Source: JBMHDN01 sp049889355 (GTDB lineage Bacteria > Pseudomonadota > Alphaproteobacteria > Puniceispirillales > Puniceispirillaceae). From it: DNA of 63,077 bases. The DNA lies in assembly GCA_049889355.1 (NCBI GenBank), contig JBMHDN010000025.1:1-63077 (forward strand), given 5' to 3'. Each line of letters starts with the position of its first letter. The first letter of the stretch is position 1. Of this stretch, positions 44,569 through 53,507 are shown piece by piece. The translations under genes were made by a program, and so were the position numbers. A model generated the notes under the pieces. The model had not been told where the DNA came from and searched no databases. It worked only from the letters and a program-made list of their open reading frames with translations.

Positions 44569-47430
44569 ATGGCTGAGATTTTTGAGACGAGACCTAAGCT
44601 CAGCTGGCGTCAATGGCTGGATCCACTCGGTTATGCCCTGGCTGCAGATTTATCCCCGCTGGATCTGGAAAATTTGCAGAAAGAGACTGAAAAGCTGGCT
44701 GTTGATCAGCCTGAGGATAAAGCTTTTCGTGCTGGTTTTCTGGTCCTTTTGAAAAGCCATTTAAAAGACGGGCGCGCAAAATTAGCAGAAAGCCTCCATA
44801 CCTACCGTGATGGATCTGTTTATGTGGGTGCGCATGCGCTGATGATGGATCAGCTGATCTGTCATATTTTGGACACGTCATTGGCGCGGGCACGCGCCAA
44901 AGGTCAGTTTAAACAACACCCGAAACTGGCGCTGATGGCGATCGGCGGTTATGGCCGAGGCGAGCTCGCACCTTTCAGTGATATTGATTTGATGTTTGTC
45001 AGTGCTAAACGCCCAAGCGGAGCGATGGTAGAGCTGGTGGAGGCCATCTTATATTTGCTCTGGGATATGGGGCTGACGGTGGGCCATTCTGTGCGCGCGC
45101 TAGACGAAATCACCCAAATAGCCAAAGATGATGTGACCATCACCACCAGCCTGCTGGAAATGCGGCCTATCTGCGGTGATGAAACATTGGCAGAGACGCT
45201 GATGACGCAGGTGAAAAAATGGGTGTCTCAGCAAAACCCGCTTGAATTTGTGCAGGCCAAATTGGCTGAGCGAGATGCCCGCCACCGCCAGCATGGGGCA
45301 ACACGTTATGTGGTTGAACCGCAAGTCAAAGAAGGCAAAGGTGGCTTGCGTGATTTGCATACGCTTTTCTGGATTGCCAAATTCGCCTATCGGATCAGCG
45401 ATATCACTGATGCGATCGCGCTTGGCGTGCTGAGATTATCAGAAGCGCGCAGCTTTGCTGCCTCTCAGCGTTTTTTATGGACGGTGCGCTGTTTTCTGCA
45501 TCTGCGTGCAGGCCGGGCAGATGACAGGCTTGCTTTTGATGCGCAGGTGGATATTGCCCCACAGATGGGCTTTCACGATCGCTCAGGCTTGCGTGATGTA
45601 GAACGTTTTATGCGGCGTTATTTTCTGGCCGCGCGTCAGGCTGGCAATTTAACGCGGATTTTCTGTGCCGCGATAGAAACAGATTTCCAATCCAGCCCGT
45701 CTAGCAGTATTGCGCGCTTCTCGCTGGGCCGTCTTTTCAGCTTTGCCAGTGCGCAGAGCGAAAATAAATTGGCCCCGTTTGAGACACGTAAAGGCTGGCT
45801 TTTGTTGCAGTCAGATTTGCGTTTCAGGGATAATCCTGCGCTCATCATGCCGCTTTTTGCGCATGCCCAGTCTGAGCAGCTGGATATTGAGCCAGATACC
45901 TTGCGGCGGGTGACTCGCGGGATAAGGGCAAGCTCAGTTGAAGCGCTTCAAAGCCCGGATGATAAAAAGCTGTTTTTAGAGATACTCACCTCGGCCCATT
46001 CGCCTGAGCGCATGTTGCGTCTGATGAATGAATCAGGACATTTGGGCAAATTCCTGCCAGATTTCGGGCGTATTGTCGGGATGATGCAATTTGATATGTA
46101 TCACAGCTATACGGTGGATGAGCACACCATCAAGGCTGTCGGGATGCTGGCCAAGTTAGAAGCAGGCGCATTAGAAGAAGATGCACCGCTGGCCAGTGCG
46201 GTCATTCATGAAATTGAATCACGGCGCGCGCTTTATGTGGCGGTGCTTTTACATGATATCGCTAAGGGGCGCGGCGGGGATCATTCTATTTTAGGTGCAG
46301 AGGTGGCACGCGAGGTCTGTCCGGCACTCGGCCTTACCCCTGAAGAAACTGAGACAGTTATCTGGCTGGTTCGCTGGCACTTATTAATGAGCCGGATTGC
46401 CTTTCGATATGATTTGCAAGATCCCAAAACAATCGCTGATTTTGTTGAAACCGTGCAATCACCTGAACGCCTCAAGCTTTTGCTGGTCTTGACAGTGGCA
46501 GATATTCAGGCGGTGGGCCCGAATGTCTGGAATGGCTGGAAAGCCGCCTTAATGCGCGATCTCTATCATCGTGCCAATGAGGTAATGGGCGGTATCGCCC
46601 CTGCTGAAGCGGCTGCGATGGCTGCCGAGATGGCCCGTGATGAAGCGCGTCACTATTTGGAAGAAAAAGAAGGCTGGAGCGCAGCTGAATTTGAAGAAAT
46701 TGCCAGCCGCTTCTATGCATCATACTGGACCAGTTTTGGCTTATCTGATCATTTGGATCAGATTCGTCTCGCCCGCAGTTTTGATACTTCTGGTAAGACT
46801 CTCTTGTTGGATATCACCGCAGAACCGGAAATGCAGTCCAGCCGGCTCACCATTATCGCTCAAGATCACCCTGGTCTGTTCAGCCGAATCGCAGGGGCAG
46901 TCGCTATGGCTGGCTGTCAGATTGTCGGCGCACGCATTAATACGCGTAAAGATGGCACTATTTTAGATGTCTTTCGGATTCAAAACCGTGACCGTCAGGC
47001 GCTGAGTGATGCAGGTGATATGGCCCGTTTGCGCAAATTGGTGCGCGAGAGTCTGGCTGGTGATGTGATTTTGAAAGAAGAGTTAGACCCTAATCGCCAG
47101 CGTCTGTCATCGCGTCTGGCGGTGATGCAAATACCGCCGCGTGTCATCGTCAATAATAAGATGAGTAAAACCCACACGGTGATCGAGGTGAACGGCTCTG
47201 ACAGGCCGGGCTTGCTGTTTGATATTACCCGTTCGCTGGCCCATCAGGGCGTTCAGATTAACTCAGCTTCTGTTTCGACCTATGGCGAGCGGGCTGTTGA
47301 TGTGTTTTATGTAAAAGATGTGTTCGGCCTGAAAATTGATAAGCAGACCAGCATTGATAAAATCACCAAATCAGTGATGGATGTGATCGATAAAGACGGG
47401 CAGTCAAAGGTGTTATCAGATGTCAGCTGA
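44569..47430 (+). CDS. glnD: Bifunctional [protein-PII] uridylyltransferase/uridylyl-removing enzyme
   Basis: GlnD adds or removes UMP on PII proteins in response to glutamine. The 953-residue protein has the nucleotidyltransferase motif GGYGRGELAPFSDIDLMF at about 126-143, KGGLRDLHTLFWIAKF, the HD domain LLHDIAKGRGGDHS near 560, and two C-terminal ACT domains (LTIIAQDHPGLFSRIAGAVA and HTVIEVNGSDRPGLLFDITRSLA). It follows mutS directly and overlaps murJ by 11 nt. Confidence 0.97.
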   Translation: MAEIFETRPKLSWRQWLDPLGYALAADLSPLDLENLQKETEKLAVDQPEDKAFRAGFLVLLKSHLKDGRAKLAESLHTYRDGSVYVGAHALMMDQLICHILDTSLARARAKGQFKQHPKLALMAIGGYGRGELAPFSDIDLMFVSAKRPSGAMVELVEAILYLLWDMGLTVGHSVRALDEITQIAKDDVTITTSLLEMRPICGDETLAETLMTQVKKWVSQQNPLEFVQAKLAERDARHRQHGATRYVVEPQVKEGKGGLRDLHTLFWIAKFAYRISDITDAIALGVLRLSEARSFAASQRFLWTVRCFLHLRAGRADDRLAFDAQVDIAPQMGFHDRSGLRDVERFMRRYFLAARQAGNLTRIFCAAIETDFQSSPSSSIARFSLGRLFSFASAQSENKLAPFETRKGWLLLQSDLRFRDNPALIMPLFAHAQSEQLDIEPDTLRRVTRGIRASSVEALQSPDDKKLFLEILTSAHSPERMLRLMNESGHLGKFLPDFGRIVGMMQFDMYHSYTVDEHTIKAVGMLAKLEAGALEEDAPLASAVIHEIESRRALYVAVLLHDIAKGRGGDHSILGAEVAREVCPALGLTPEETETVIWLVRWHLLMSRIAFRYDLQDPKTIADFVETVQSPERLKLLLVLTVADIQAVGPNVWNGWKAALMRDLYHRANEVMGGIAPAEAAAMAAEMARDEARHYLEEKEGWSAAEFEEIASRFYASYWTSFGLSDHLDQIRLARSFDTSGKTLLLDITAEPEMQSSRLTIIAQDHPGLFSRIAGAVAMAGCQIVGARINTRKDGTILDVFRIQNRDRQALSDAGDMARLRKLVRESLAGDVILKEELDPNRQRLSSRLAVMQIPPRVIVNNKMSKTHTVIEVNGSDRPGLLFDITRSLAHQGVQINSASVSTYGERAVDVFYVKDVFGLKIDKQTSIDKITKSVMDVIDKDGQSKVLSDVS

Positions 47431-49015
47431 ACAGACCTCCAAACTGCACCGCGCCTTTCGCGAGATTGGTTTCTGGACAGGCTTTAGCCGGATATTGGGG
47501 TTTGTGCGCGATCTGGCCTTTGCCCAGTTTTTAGGCGCCGGCCCCGCCGCAGATGCGTTTCTCGTTGCTTTTAAATTACCCAATTTGTTTCGCCGGCTTA
47601 CCGCAGAAGGGGCGATGACCAATGCCTTTTTGCCTGTTTTCTCTCAGATAAGAGCACAGAAAGGCAGAGAGGCTGCCTTGATGTTGGCAGCAGAGGTGCA
47701 AATCTGGCTGTTGCTTGTTTTGAGTCTGATTGTTGTGCTGGCTGAATTTTTTATGCCGCTGGTGATAGGGCTCCTAGCTCCTGGCTTTCAACATACGCCA
47801 GCGCGTTTTGAAGCAGCTGTCCAACTGGCGCGCATCACCATGCCTTATTTGCCGATGATATCGCTGGTGGCGCTTTGGGCAGCGATCACCAACGCCCATG
47901 ACCGGTTTTTTGGTGGGGCAGTTGCACCGGTGATTTTGAATGTGATGTTGATCACCGGGGCGTTGGCGATTCCGCTGGTTCAAACAGTGGACCTGCCGGC
48001 CAACTGGCAGGGCCCGCAAATGCTGGCTTTGCCTGTCGCGCTCAGCGTTTTGGCAGCTGGTGTCGGCCAGATGCTGTTGATGCAGGCTAAACTGGCACCT
48101 ATATCTGCTCGCCCTAGATGGCGTCTGCCTATGGTGAGCCAAGCTGGCCGCCAGATGTGGCGCAATTTCCTGCCAGCCGCTTTGGGTGCAGGTGGCTTAC
48201 AGCTGAATTTGCTGGTGGATATGATATTGGCCTCTTTCTTGCCAGTCGGGGCAGTCAGCTGGCTCTATTATAGTGACAGGGTAGCCCAATTGCCGCTTGG
48301 CATTATCGGCATTGCGCTTGGCACCGCCCTGTTGCCCCGCTTGTCAAAATTAGAAGCTGAAAATCAACAGGCGGCGGTGCCGGCAGAACTGGCAAATGGG
48401 CTCAGGCTTGCTGGCTTTTTTGGCTTGCCGGCGGCCTGTGCCATTTTCATTCTGGCAGAGGATATCATTGGTGGCCTGTTCGGACGCGGGGCGTTCCGGG
48501 CAGAGGATGTGGCCGCTGCCTCTGTGGCGTTGATGGCCTATGGGGTTGGCATACCTGCCTTTGTAGCGACAAAAATTCTGCAACCTGCTTTTTATGCCAG
48601 TGGTCAGCCTGGCACCGTGCTGAAAATATCACTCTCTTCTGTAGCGTTTAATGTGTTGGCCAGCATTGGTTTAATGCAGCTATTGCGCCCTTATGGCCTC
48701 GGGCATATGGGCCTTGCGCTTGCCACGTCGGGGGCGGCCTGGCTGGTGCTGGGCCTGCAAACTATTTTGTTATTACGCCAGAAACGTGTGGATAACACGG
48801 CCTTTTCAGCGCTGATCAAACCCTGTCTTGCCAGCTTGGTCATGGGGCTGTTTTTGATAGGCCTGCAGATGGGGTTAGGGCCTTATCTGTTGCCGATGCT
48901 GGGTGGTTTTTTGTGGCTTTGTGTGATCAGCCTTATCGGCCTGATCTGCTATTTCATCTGTGCTTTTTATCTTGGCATTCTGCCTGCCAGCCTGTTCAGG
49001 CCCTCAAAGAGCTAG
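47420..49015 (+). CDS. murJ: Lipid II flippase MurJ
   Basis: MurJ (MviN) flips the peptidoglycan precursor lipid II across the inner membrane. The 531-residue protein has about 13-14 hydrophobic segments, the N-terminal GFWTGFSRILGFVRDLAFAQFLGAGPAADAFLVAFKLPNLFRRLTAEGA typical of MurJ, and the middle signature WLYYSDRVAQLPLGIIGIALGTALLPRLS. It overlaps glnD and precedes trpS. Confidence 0.96.
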   Translation: MSAEQTSKLHRAFREIGFWTGFSRILGFVRDLAFAQFLGAGPAADAFLVAFKLPNLFRRLTAEGAMTNAFLPVFSQIRAQKGREAALMLAAEVQIWLLLVLSLIVVLAEFFMPLVIGLLAPGFQHTPARFEAAVQLARITMPYLPMISLVALWAAITNAHDRFFGGAVAPVILNVMLITGALAIPLVQTVDLPANWQGPQMLALPVALSVLAAGVGQMLLMQAKLAPISARPRWRLPMVSQAGRQMWRNFLPAALGAGGLQLNLLVDMILASFLPVGAVSWLYYSDRVAQLPLGIIGIALGTALLPRLSKLEAENQQAAVPAELANGLRLAGFFGLPAACAIFILAEDIIGGLFGRGAFRAEDVAAASVALMAYGVGIPAFVATKILQPAFYASGQPGTVLKISLSSVAFNVLASIGLMQLLRPYGLGHMGLALATSGAAWLVLGLQTILLLRQKRVDNTAFSALIKPCLASLVMGLFLIGLQMGLGPYLLPMLGGFLWLCVISLIGLICYFICAFYLGILPASLFRPSKS

Positions 49016-49140
49016 GATAAGCGACAAATCACTTGACCTTGACGGCTGGCTCTCGCAGATAGTCTAACAAGGTTTTAAGGTAACCCAAATCTGAAAAGGC
49101 AGGCTGCTGGCTGGTCTTTTCGAGAAAAATGAGAAGAGTG

Positions 49141-50160
49141 ATGACACAAAATACTGGTCTTTCAGGACGTGTTTTTTCAGGTGTGCAGCCAACTGGTAAT
49201 CTGCATTTAGGCAATTACCTCGGGGCTATCCGCAATTGGGTCAAGATGCAGGATGATTTTGAAACCATCTATTGCATGGTTGATTTGCATGCCATCACTG
49301 TCCCACAAGACCCGGCTGCTCTGCGCCGCGCAACCTTAGAAGGTACAGCCTGTCTGATCGCTTCTGGTATTGATCCTGAAAAATCCATCTTATTTAACCA
49401 GAGTCAGGTCCCGCATCATGCAGAACTGGCTTGGGTCTTTAATTGTGTGGCCCGGCTTGGCTGGCTCAACCGGATGACACAATTTAAAGAAAAAGCAGGC
49501 AAGAATCGTGAAAATGCAACGATTGGCCTCTATTCTTATCCGACTCTGATGGCCGCTGATATTCTGGCCTATCTTGCGACCCATGTGCCAGTTGGCGATG
49601 ATCAAAAACAGCATCTGGAACTGACCCGCGATATCGCCAATGCCTATAATTCAATGTTTGAGGTTGAATTTTTCCCGGAACCTGAGCCGCTGATTCAAAA
49701 AACAGCCGCCCGGGTGATGAGCCTGCGTGATGGCTCAAAAAAGATGAGCAAATCAGATGAATCAGATTTCACCCGTATCAATCTCACAGATGATGGCGAT
49801 TTGATTGCCCAGAAAATCAAAAAAGCAAAAACCGATCCAGATGCGCTGCCATCTGAAGAGGCTGGGCTTGAATCACGCCCTGAAGCCCGCAATTTGGTGG
49901 GTATTTATGCTGCTTTGTCTGAGCGCAGTGAAGCTGATGTGCTGGCTGAATTTGGGGGTCAGGGATTTGGCCAGTTCAAGCCTGCGCTGGCTGAGCTGGC
50001 GGTAGATAAAATCGCCCCTATTTCAGCGGAAATGACGCGGCTGTTGCAAGATGAGGCCCATATTGAGGCCGTTCTGGCAAAAGGGGCTAAGCAAGCCGCG
50101 GCTATTTCTGCACCTGTTTTGCATCAGGTGAAATCAGATTTGGGTTTTGTGACATCATAA
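49141..50160 (+). CDS. trpS: Tryptophanyl-tRNA synthetase
   Basis: TrpS charges tRNA-Trp. From ATG 49141 the protein has 339 residues; an ATG at 49129 in frame would add MRRV. The class I signatures are GVQPTGNLHLGNYLGAI and KMSKS at about 201-205. The segment GDDQKQHLELTRDIANAYN is the tryptophan-binding and anticodon-facing region typical of bacterial TrpS. Confidence 0.97.
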   Translation: MTQNTGLSGRVFSGVQPTGNLHLGNYLGAIRNWVKMQDDFETIYCMVDLHAITVPQDPAALRRATLEGTACLIASGIDPEKSILFNQSQVPHHAELAWVFNCVARLGWLNRMTQFKEKAGKNRENATIGLYSYPTLMAADILAYLATHVPVGDDQKQHLELTRDIANAYNSMFEVEFFPEPEPLIQKTAARVMSLRDGSKKMSKSDESDFTRINLTDDGDLIAQKIKKAKTDPDALPSEEAGLESRPEARNLVGIYAALSERSEADVLAEFGGQGFGQFKPALAELAVDKIAPISAEMTRLLQDEAHIEAVLAKGAKQAAAISAPVLHQVKSDLGFVTS

Positions 50161-50209
50161 GCCGATAAGCAAGCCAATCTGCTTTAAACGGCCTTTTGCT
50201 ATTGCATAT

Positions 50210-50240
50210 GGCAGAAAAAGCAGCTGTTCTGCCTTATCTT
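50210..50240 (+). terminator. Possible terminator hairpin after trpS
   Basis: GGCAGAA (50210-50216) pairs perfectly with TTCTGCC (50227-50233), with a 10-nt loop, then TTATCTT. The T run is weak, so this may only be an RNA-stabilising hairpin. Confidence 0.4.
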
Positions 50241-50255
50241 GCATAAAGACGGCAC

Positions 50256-50284
50256 CTTGAATATTTGTGCCTTCTTCCCATATT
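50256..50284 (+). promoter_or_regulatory. Possible sigma-32-like promoter before nfuA
   Basis: CTTGAAT at 50256-50262, a 13-nt spacer and TCCCATATT at 50276-50284 resemble the E. coli sigma-32 pattern (CTTGAAA and CCCCATNTA). It is about 105 nt before the nfuA ATG. The -10 does not match the dnaK-type CTTATAT element, so support is limited. Confidence 0.35.
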
Positions 50285-50389
50285 CCGATAAGATTGTTAT
50301 TCTATTGACACGAAATAGCCTCAATGAGGCATTAGCTCAAAGAGTCATTAGATTGACGGCTTTAATGACCCAGCCAAAAAGGCAGCATC

Positions 50390-50941
50390 ATGTTTATTCA
50401 AACTGAAGAAACCCCGAATCCAGCCACTTTGAAATTCATCCCGGGTATGGATGTGATGGCACAAGGCACAGCTGAATTTTCCACTGCAGATATGGCAAAA
50501 AAAGCCCCTTTGGCGCGCCGCTTATTTGATATTGACGGTGTTACATCTGTGTTTCTAGGACGTGATTTCATTGCGGTTACCAAAGCAGAAGCACAAGATT
50601 GGTTTCAGATGAAACCTGCTATTCTGGCGGGTATCATGGAACATTACGCTTCTGGCTTGCCTGTTATCGAAGAAGAAAAAACAGAGGATACACAAGCCGG
50701 AGAAGATGATGAGGTAGTCTCTCAGATCAAGCATCTCTTAGATAGCCGTGTACGCCCAGCTGTGGCAATGGATGGTGGCGATATTGTCTTCCATTCTTTT
50801 GATGATGGGGTGGTTACGCTGGAAATGCGTGGTGCTTGTCAGGGTTGCCCAAGTTCGACAGCGACCTTGAAAATGGGTATTGAGAACATGCTCCGCCATT
50901 ATATCCCTGAGGTGCGCGAGGTGCGCCCAGCTGAGATGTAG
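50390..50941 (+). CDS. nfuA: NfuA-like iron-sulfur cluster carrier (Nfu N plus NifU C domains)
   Basis: Nfu proteins carry 4Fe-4S clusters to target enzymes. The 183-residue protein has the Nfu N-terminal domain (MFIQTEETPNPATLKFIPG ... FDIDGVTSVFLGRDFIAVTK) and the NifU C-terminal domain from about residue 103 with the cluster motif CQGCPSS. The trpS-nfuA proximity is common in alphaproteobacteria; the universal stress protein gene often found between them is absent. Confidence 0.94.
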   Translation: MFIQTEETPNPATLKFIPGMDVMAQGTAEFSTADMAKKAPLARRLFDIDGVTSVFLGRDFIAVTKAEAQDWFQMKPAILAGIMEHYASGLPVIEEEKTEDTQAGEDDEVVSQIKHLLDSRVRPAVAMDGGDIVFHSFDDGVVTLEMRGACQGCPSSTATLKMGIENMLRHYIPEVREVRPAEM

Positions 50942-50955
50942 GCATAAGCGTACCT

Positions 50956-51006
50956 GCCGATCATCGCATCGGCCTTGGGGCTGTTTTCGGCCGGATAATC
51001 TTTTTT
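50956..51006 (+). terminator. Possible terminator region after nfuA
   Basis: GCCGAT/ATCGGC (50956-50961 with 50968-50973) forms a 6-bp hairpin; a second weak GGCC/GGCC stem follows and then TTTTTT at 51001-51006. Not a textbook terminator, but the T run and stems lie at the expected place. Confidence 0.4.
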
Positions 51007-51083
51007 AAGGCAGGCAGGGATGCGTTTTTGCCTGTGTTATCTGCACCCCTGAAACGTCTATGTCTGAGGTGAAAGAGAAGGTT

Positions 51084-52232
51084 ATGTATCTGTTTCGGCC
51101 TGTCAGCCTGACTATCAAACCTTCGCTCATCATTGGCTTTTTAAGCCTGATGACAGGGTTTTCTATGTTGGTTGGTGTGTTGATACAGCCGCCAGCCTTT
51201 TTGCCATCACGTGCGATCCCCCTTGATATAAGAGATTATCGGCTAACCGATGTTGGCACCGCGCCTGCACCTGGAACATCAGATAATAGCCTGCCCTCTA
51301 GCCTGGCTCAGATCACTGAATGGGACAGCCTCTTAACCGCATCAAGACAAATCCCACAGAGCACCGATCAAAAAACAGATCAAAAAACAGATCAAAGATT
51401 AGATCAGGCAACAAGCATCCAACGTCCGAGCACAGCACCGGCAAGGCCAAGCCGCAACCGTCAGGACATCCCAAAGCCAGGGGTGGTGAGCAAGGCCGTG
51501 CTGAGCTATGCCTTACCAAAGCTAACCGCTGCCAATAGATCAGCTGATTTTGTAGGCTTTGAGGTGCCTGCTATTATGACCACCTCTTTGCCGGCTGGTC
51601 TGGATGCGCTGCCTGTTCCGCAGAAAAAGGAATTATTTGTGCGCCTGTTATTGCCGCTGATTCTCAGCGCAAATGACGAGATTATTCAACATCAGCTGCG
51701 TCTAGAAAAAAGCCTGTCCAGCGGTGCAGACAGGCAAAGCAGCTATCTTGCCAATCATTATGGCATGAAAGAATTTGACCCTGATAATGCAGTGGATATT
51801 GCAGAACTCAGAAAGCGTATTCAGCCAATTCCGGTCTCTCTTGCGATGGCGCAGGCGGCGATTGAATCAGGATGGGGCAGCTCGCGTTTTGCTTTGCAAG
51901 GCAATGCGCTCTTTGGCCAATGGGCGTGGAAAGCCTCTGCTGGCCTGAAGCCGCTTGAAGGGAGCAATTCAAAGGCGGTTGTGCGCAGCTTCCCTGATTT
52001 AATGAGCTCAGTGCGGGCCTATATGAAAAATCTGAACAGCCATCGTGCTTATAGTGATTTACGGGATATGCGGGCCGAAATTTTATCTGAAGGGCGCCAG
52101 CCAACAGGCATTGAACTGGCTATTCATTTGGATAATTATGCCGAGATCGGTCAGGCTTATGTCCAGAAATTGCAGACCATTATTTCCAGTAACCGCTTTT
52201 ATTATCTAGAACAGGTTGTATTGAGCCGCTAA
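51084..52232 (+). CDS. Bax-like N-acetylglucosaminidase family protein
   Basis: This protein has an N-terminal membrane segment (about residues 12-35), a long variable region with the repeat DQKTDQKTDQRLDQ, and a C-terminal glucosaminidase domain like E. coli Bax and FlgJ-type enzymes: PIPVSLAMAQAAIESGWGSSRFALQGNALFGQWAW with the catalytic Glu in AIESGWG. It probably hydrolyses peptidoglycan glycan strands in the periplasm. ATG 51084 follows AGAGAAGG; ATG 51060 adds eight residues but lacks a ribosome site. It ends convergently with the deacetylase. Confidence 0.85.
   Translation: MYLFRPVSLTIKPSLIIGFLSLMTGFSMLVGVLIQPPAFLPSRAIPLDIRDYRLTDVGTAPAPGTSDNSLPSSLAQITEWDSLLTASRQIPQSTDQKTDQKTDQRLDQATSIQRPSTAPARPSRNRQDIPKPGVVSKAVLSYALPKLTAANRSADFVGFEVPAIMTTSLPAGLDALPVPQKKELFVRLLLPLILSANDEIIQHQLRLEKSLSSGADRQSSYLANHYGMKEFDPDNAVDIAELRKRIQPIPVSLAMAQAAIESGWGSSRFALQGNALFGQWAWKASAGLKPLEGSNSKAVVRSFPDLMSSVRAYMKNLNSHRAYSDLRDMRAEILSEGRQPTGIELAIHLDNYAEIGQAYVQKLQTIISSNRFYYLEQVVLSR
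51366..51406. repeat. 12-bp tandem repeat in the Bax-like gene
   Basis: GATCAAAAAACA occurs twice (51366-51377, 51378-51389), then a degenerate third and fourth copy, encoding DQKT DQKT DQRL DQ. Confidence 0.85.
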
Positions 52233-52264
52233 GAGACTCTCCACCCCACCCCAGCTCAGGCTAG

Positions 52265-53296
52265 CTAGCGAGTCAGAAATTGCCGCCCCAGCCAGTGCCA
52301 GCGCCCTGCCCCAGCAGATAAGGTGCAGTTGATACGCCCGCGTGGTCCGCTCATGGGGCCTGGCAGTCTGATTTCAGCCCGCTGGCCCAGCAGCTGAACC
52401 TGTACTTTACCATAATCAGAGGCAAAACAATTCAGTGTGCTGGCTGGCATATGGCGCGCGTCAATCGTAAAGCCATAAAGAGGCGGGTTTTCGCTCAAAA
52501 CCATATCCGCAGGCGTGATGTCTGAGACCACCAAAGGCTTGCTGTCTGCGGCTAGTTTTAATCTGTCCACTGTGCCGTAATTTTCGTTAAAGGCAAAACG
52601 TGGCAATTCAAAAAACCGGTCCTGGCTGTGCATCACACCTGAGCTCTGGCCAAAGGCAGCGGTAAAGCCAGCACGTTTGACCGCATCTAAAACGCTGAGC
52701 GAATATTCACCATAAGGATAGGCAAATAAAGAAGGTCGAGCGCCTAACTCTGAAATGAAACGTTCATTTGACAGTGCTAATTCAGCTTCAACCTGTTCAG
52801 CGCTGATCCGGTGCATATGCGGATGTGATTTGGTTTGAGAGCCGATTGTAACCCCGGCTTCTTGTAATTCGCGCAATTGATCCCAATTCATATAGCCGCG
52901 CAAATTACGGTCAATCGGATCTGTCGCCACAAAAAGGGTGAAATCAAAGCCACGTTCTTTTAGACGTGGCCAGGCTTCTTCATAAACAGACAGATAAGCA
53001 TCATCGATGGTGATCCCCACTGTGCGATCTGGCAGGCTTTCACCAGCTTGCAGGCGTCGGGTTATCTCGGCTACATCCATCACTGTATAATCTGCAGAAG
53101 ACAGCAAATCGAGATGGGCTTCAAATTGTTCAATGCTGATATTGGTTGATGGATAACGCCCTTCACCAAAACGGTGATACATGATGATAGTGGCGTAATC
53201 TGCCGCCATCACCAGATGTGGCAGTACCCCACCCAGCAAGAGCACAAGCCCGAAAAGGCTCTTTTTCAAAAGCTGCGGAAATTGACCAAGCCGCAT
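52265..53296 (-). CDS. Polysaccharide deacetylase (NodB-like) family protein
   Basis: This 343-residue protein has a signal peptide to about residue 31 (VMAADYA) and a NodB-like carbohydrate esterase 4 domain. Motif 1 reads TIDDAY rather than the common TFDDG, still with both Asp residues; motif 2 is SHPHMH with the metal-binding histidines; motif 3 is FAYPYGEYS. It is probably periplasmic and acts on an N-acetylated polysaccharide. The C-terminal ~100 residues after LAADSKPLVVSDITP are an extra domain of unknown role. It converges on the Bax-like gene. Confidence 0.85.
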   Translation of the reverse strand: MRLGQFPQLLKKSLFGLVLLLGGVLPHLVMAADYATIIMYHRFGEGRYPSTNISIEQFEAHLDLLSSADYTVMDVAEITRRLQAGESLPDRTVGITIDDAYLSVYEEAWPRLKERGFDFTLFVATDPIDRNLRGYMNWDQLRELQEAGVTIGSQTKSHPHMHRISAEQVEAELALSNERFISELGARPSLFAYPYGEYSLSVLDAVKRAGFTAAFGQSSGVMHSQDRFFELPRFAFNENYGTVDRLKLAADSKPLVVSDITPADMVLSENPPLYGFTIDARHMPASTLNCFASDYGKVQVQLLGQRAEIRLPGPMSGPRGRINCTLSAGAGRWHWLGRQFLTR

Positions 53297-53507
53297 GTCA
53301 TTCCATCCTTAAACTGCTAAGAGGTGGCCATCCATTTTAGATGGTCGTGCCTTGCTGAATATTACGACCCTATCTATAGCATGAAGCCGGGTTCTATAAA
53401 ATGATCTTTAGTTATTCAATCCAGATGCTTTATAAAGAGGTATTACAAGACAGGCTAAAAAGCCAAATGAAAGCCAGATGGTCAGATCTTGAAGGGTAGA
53501 AAAGCGC

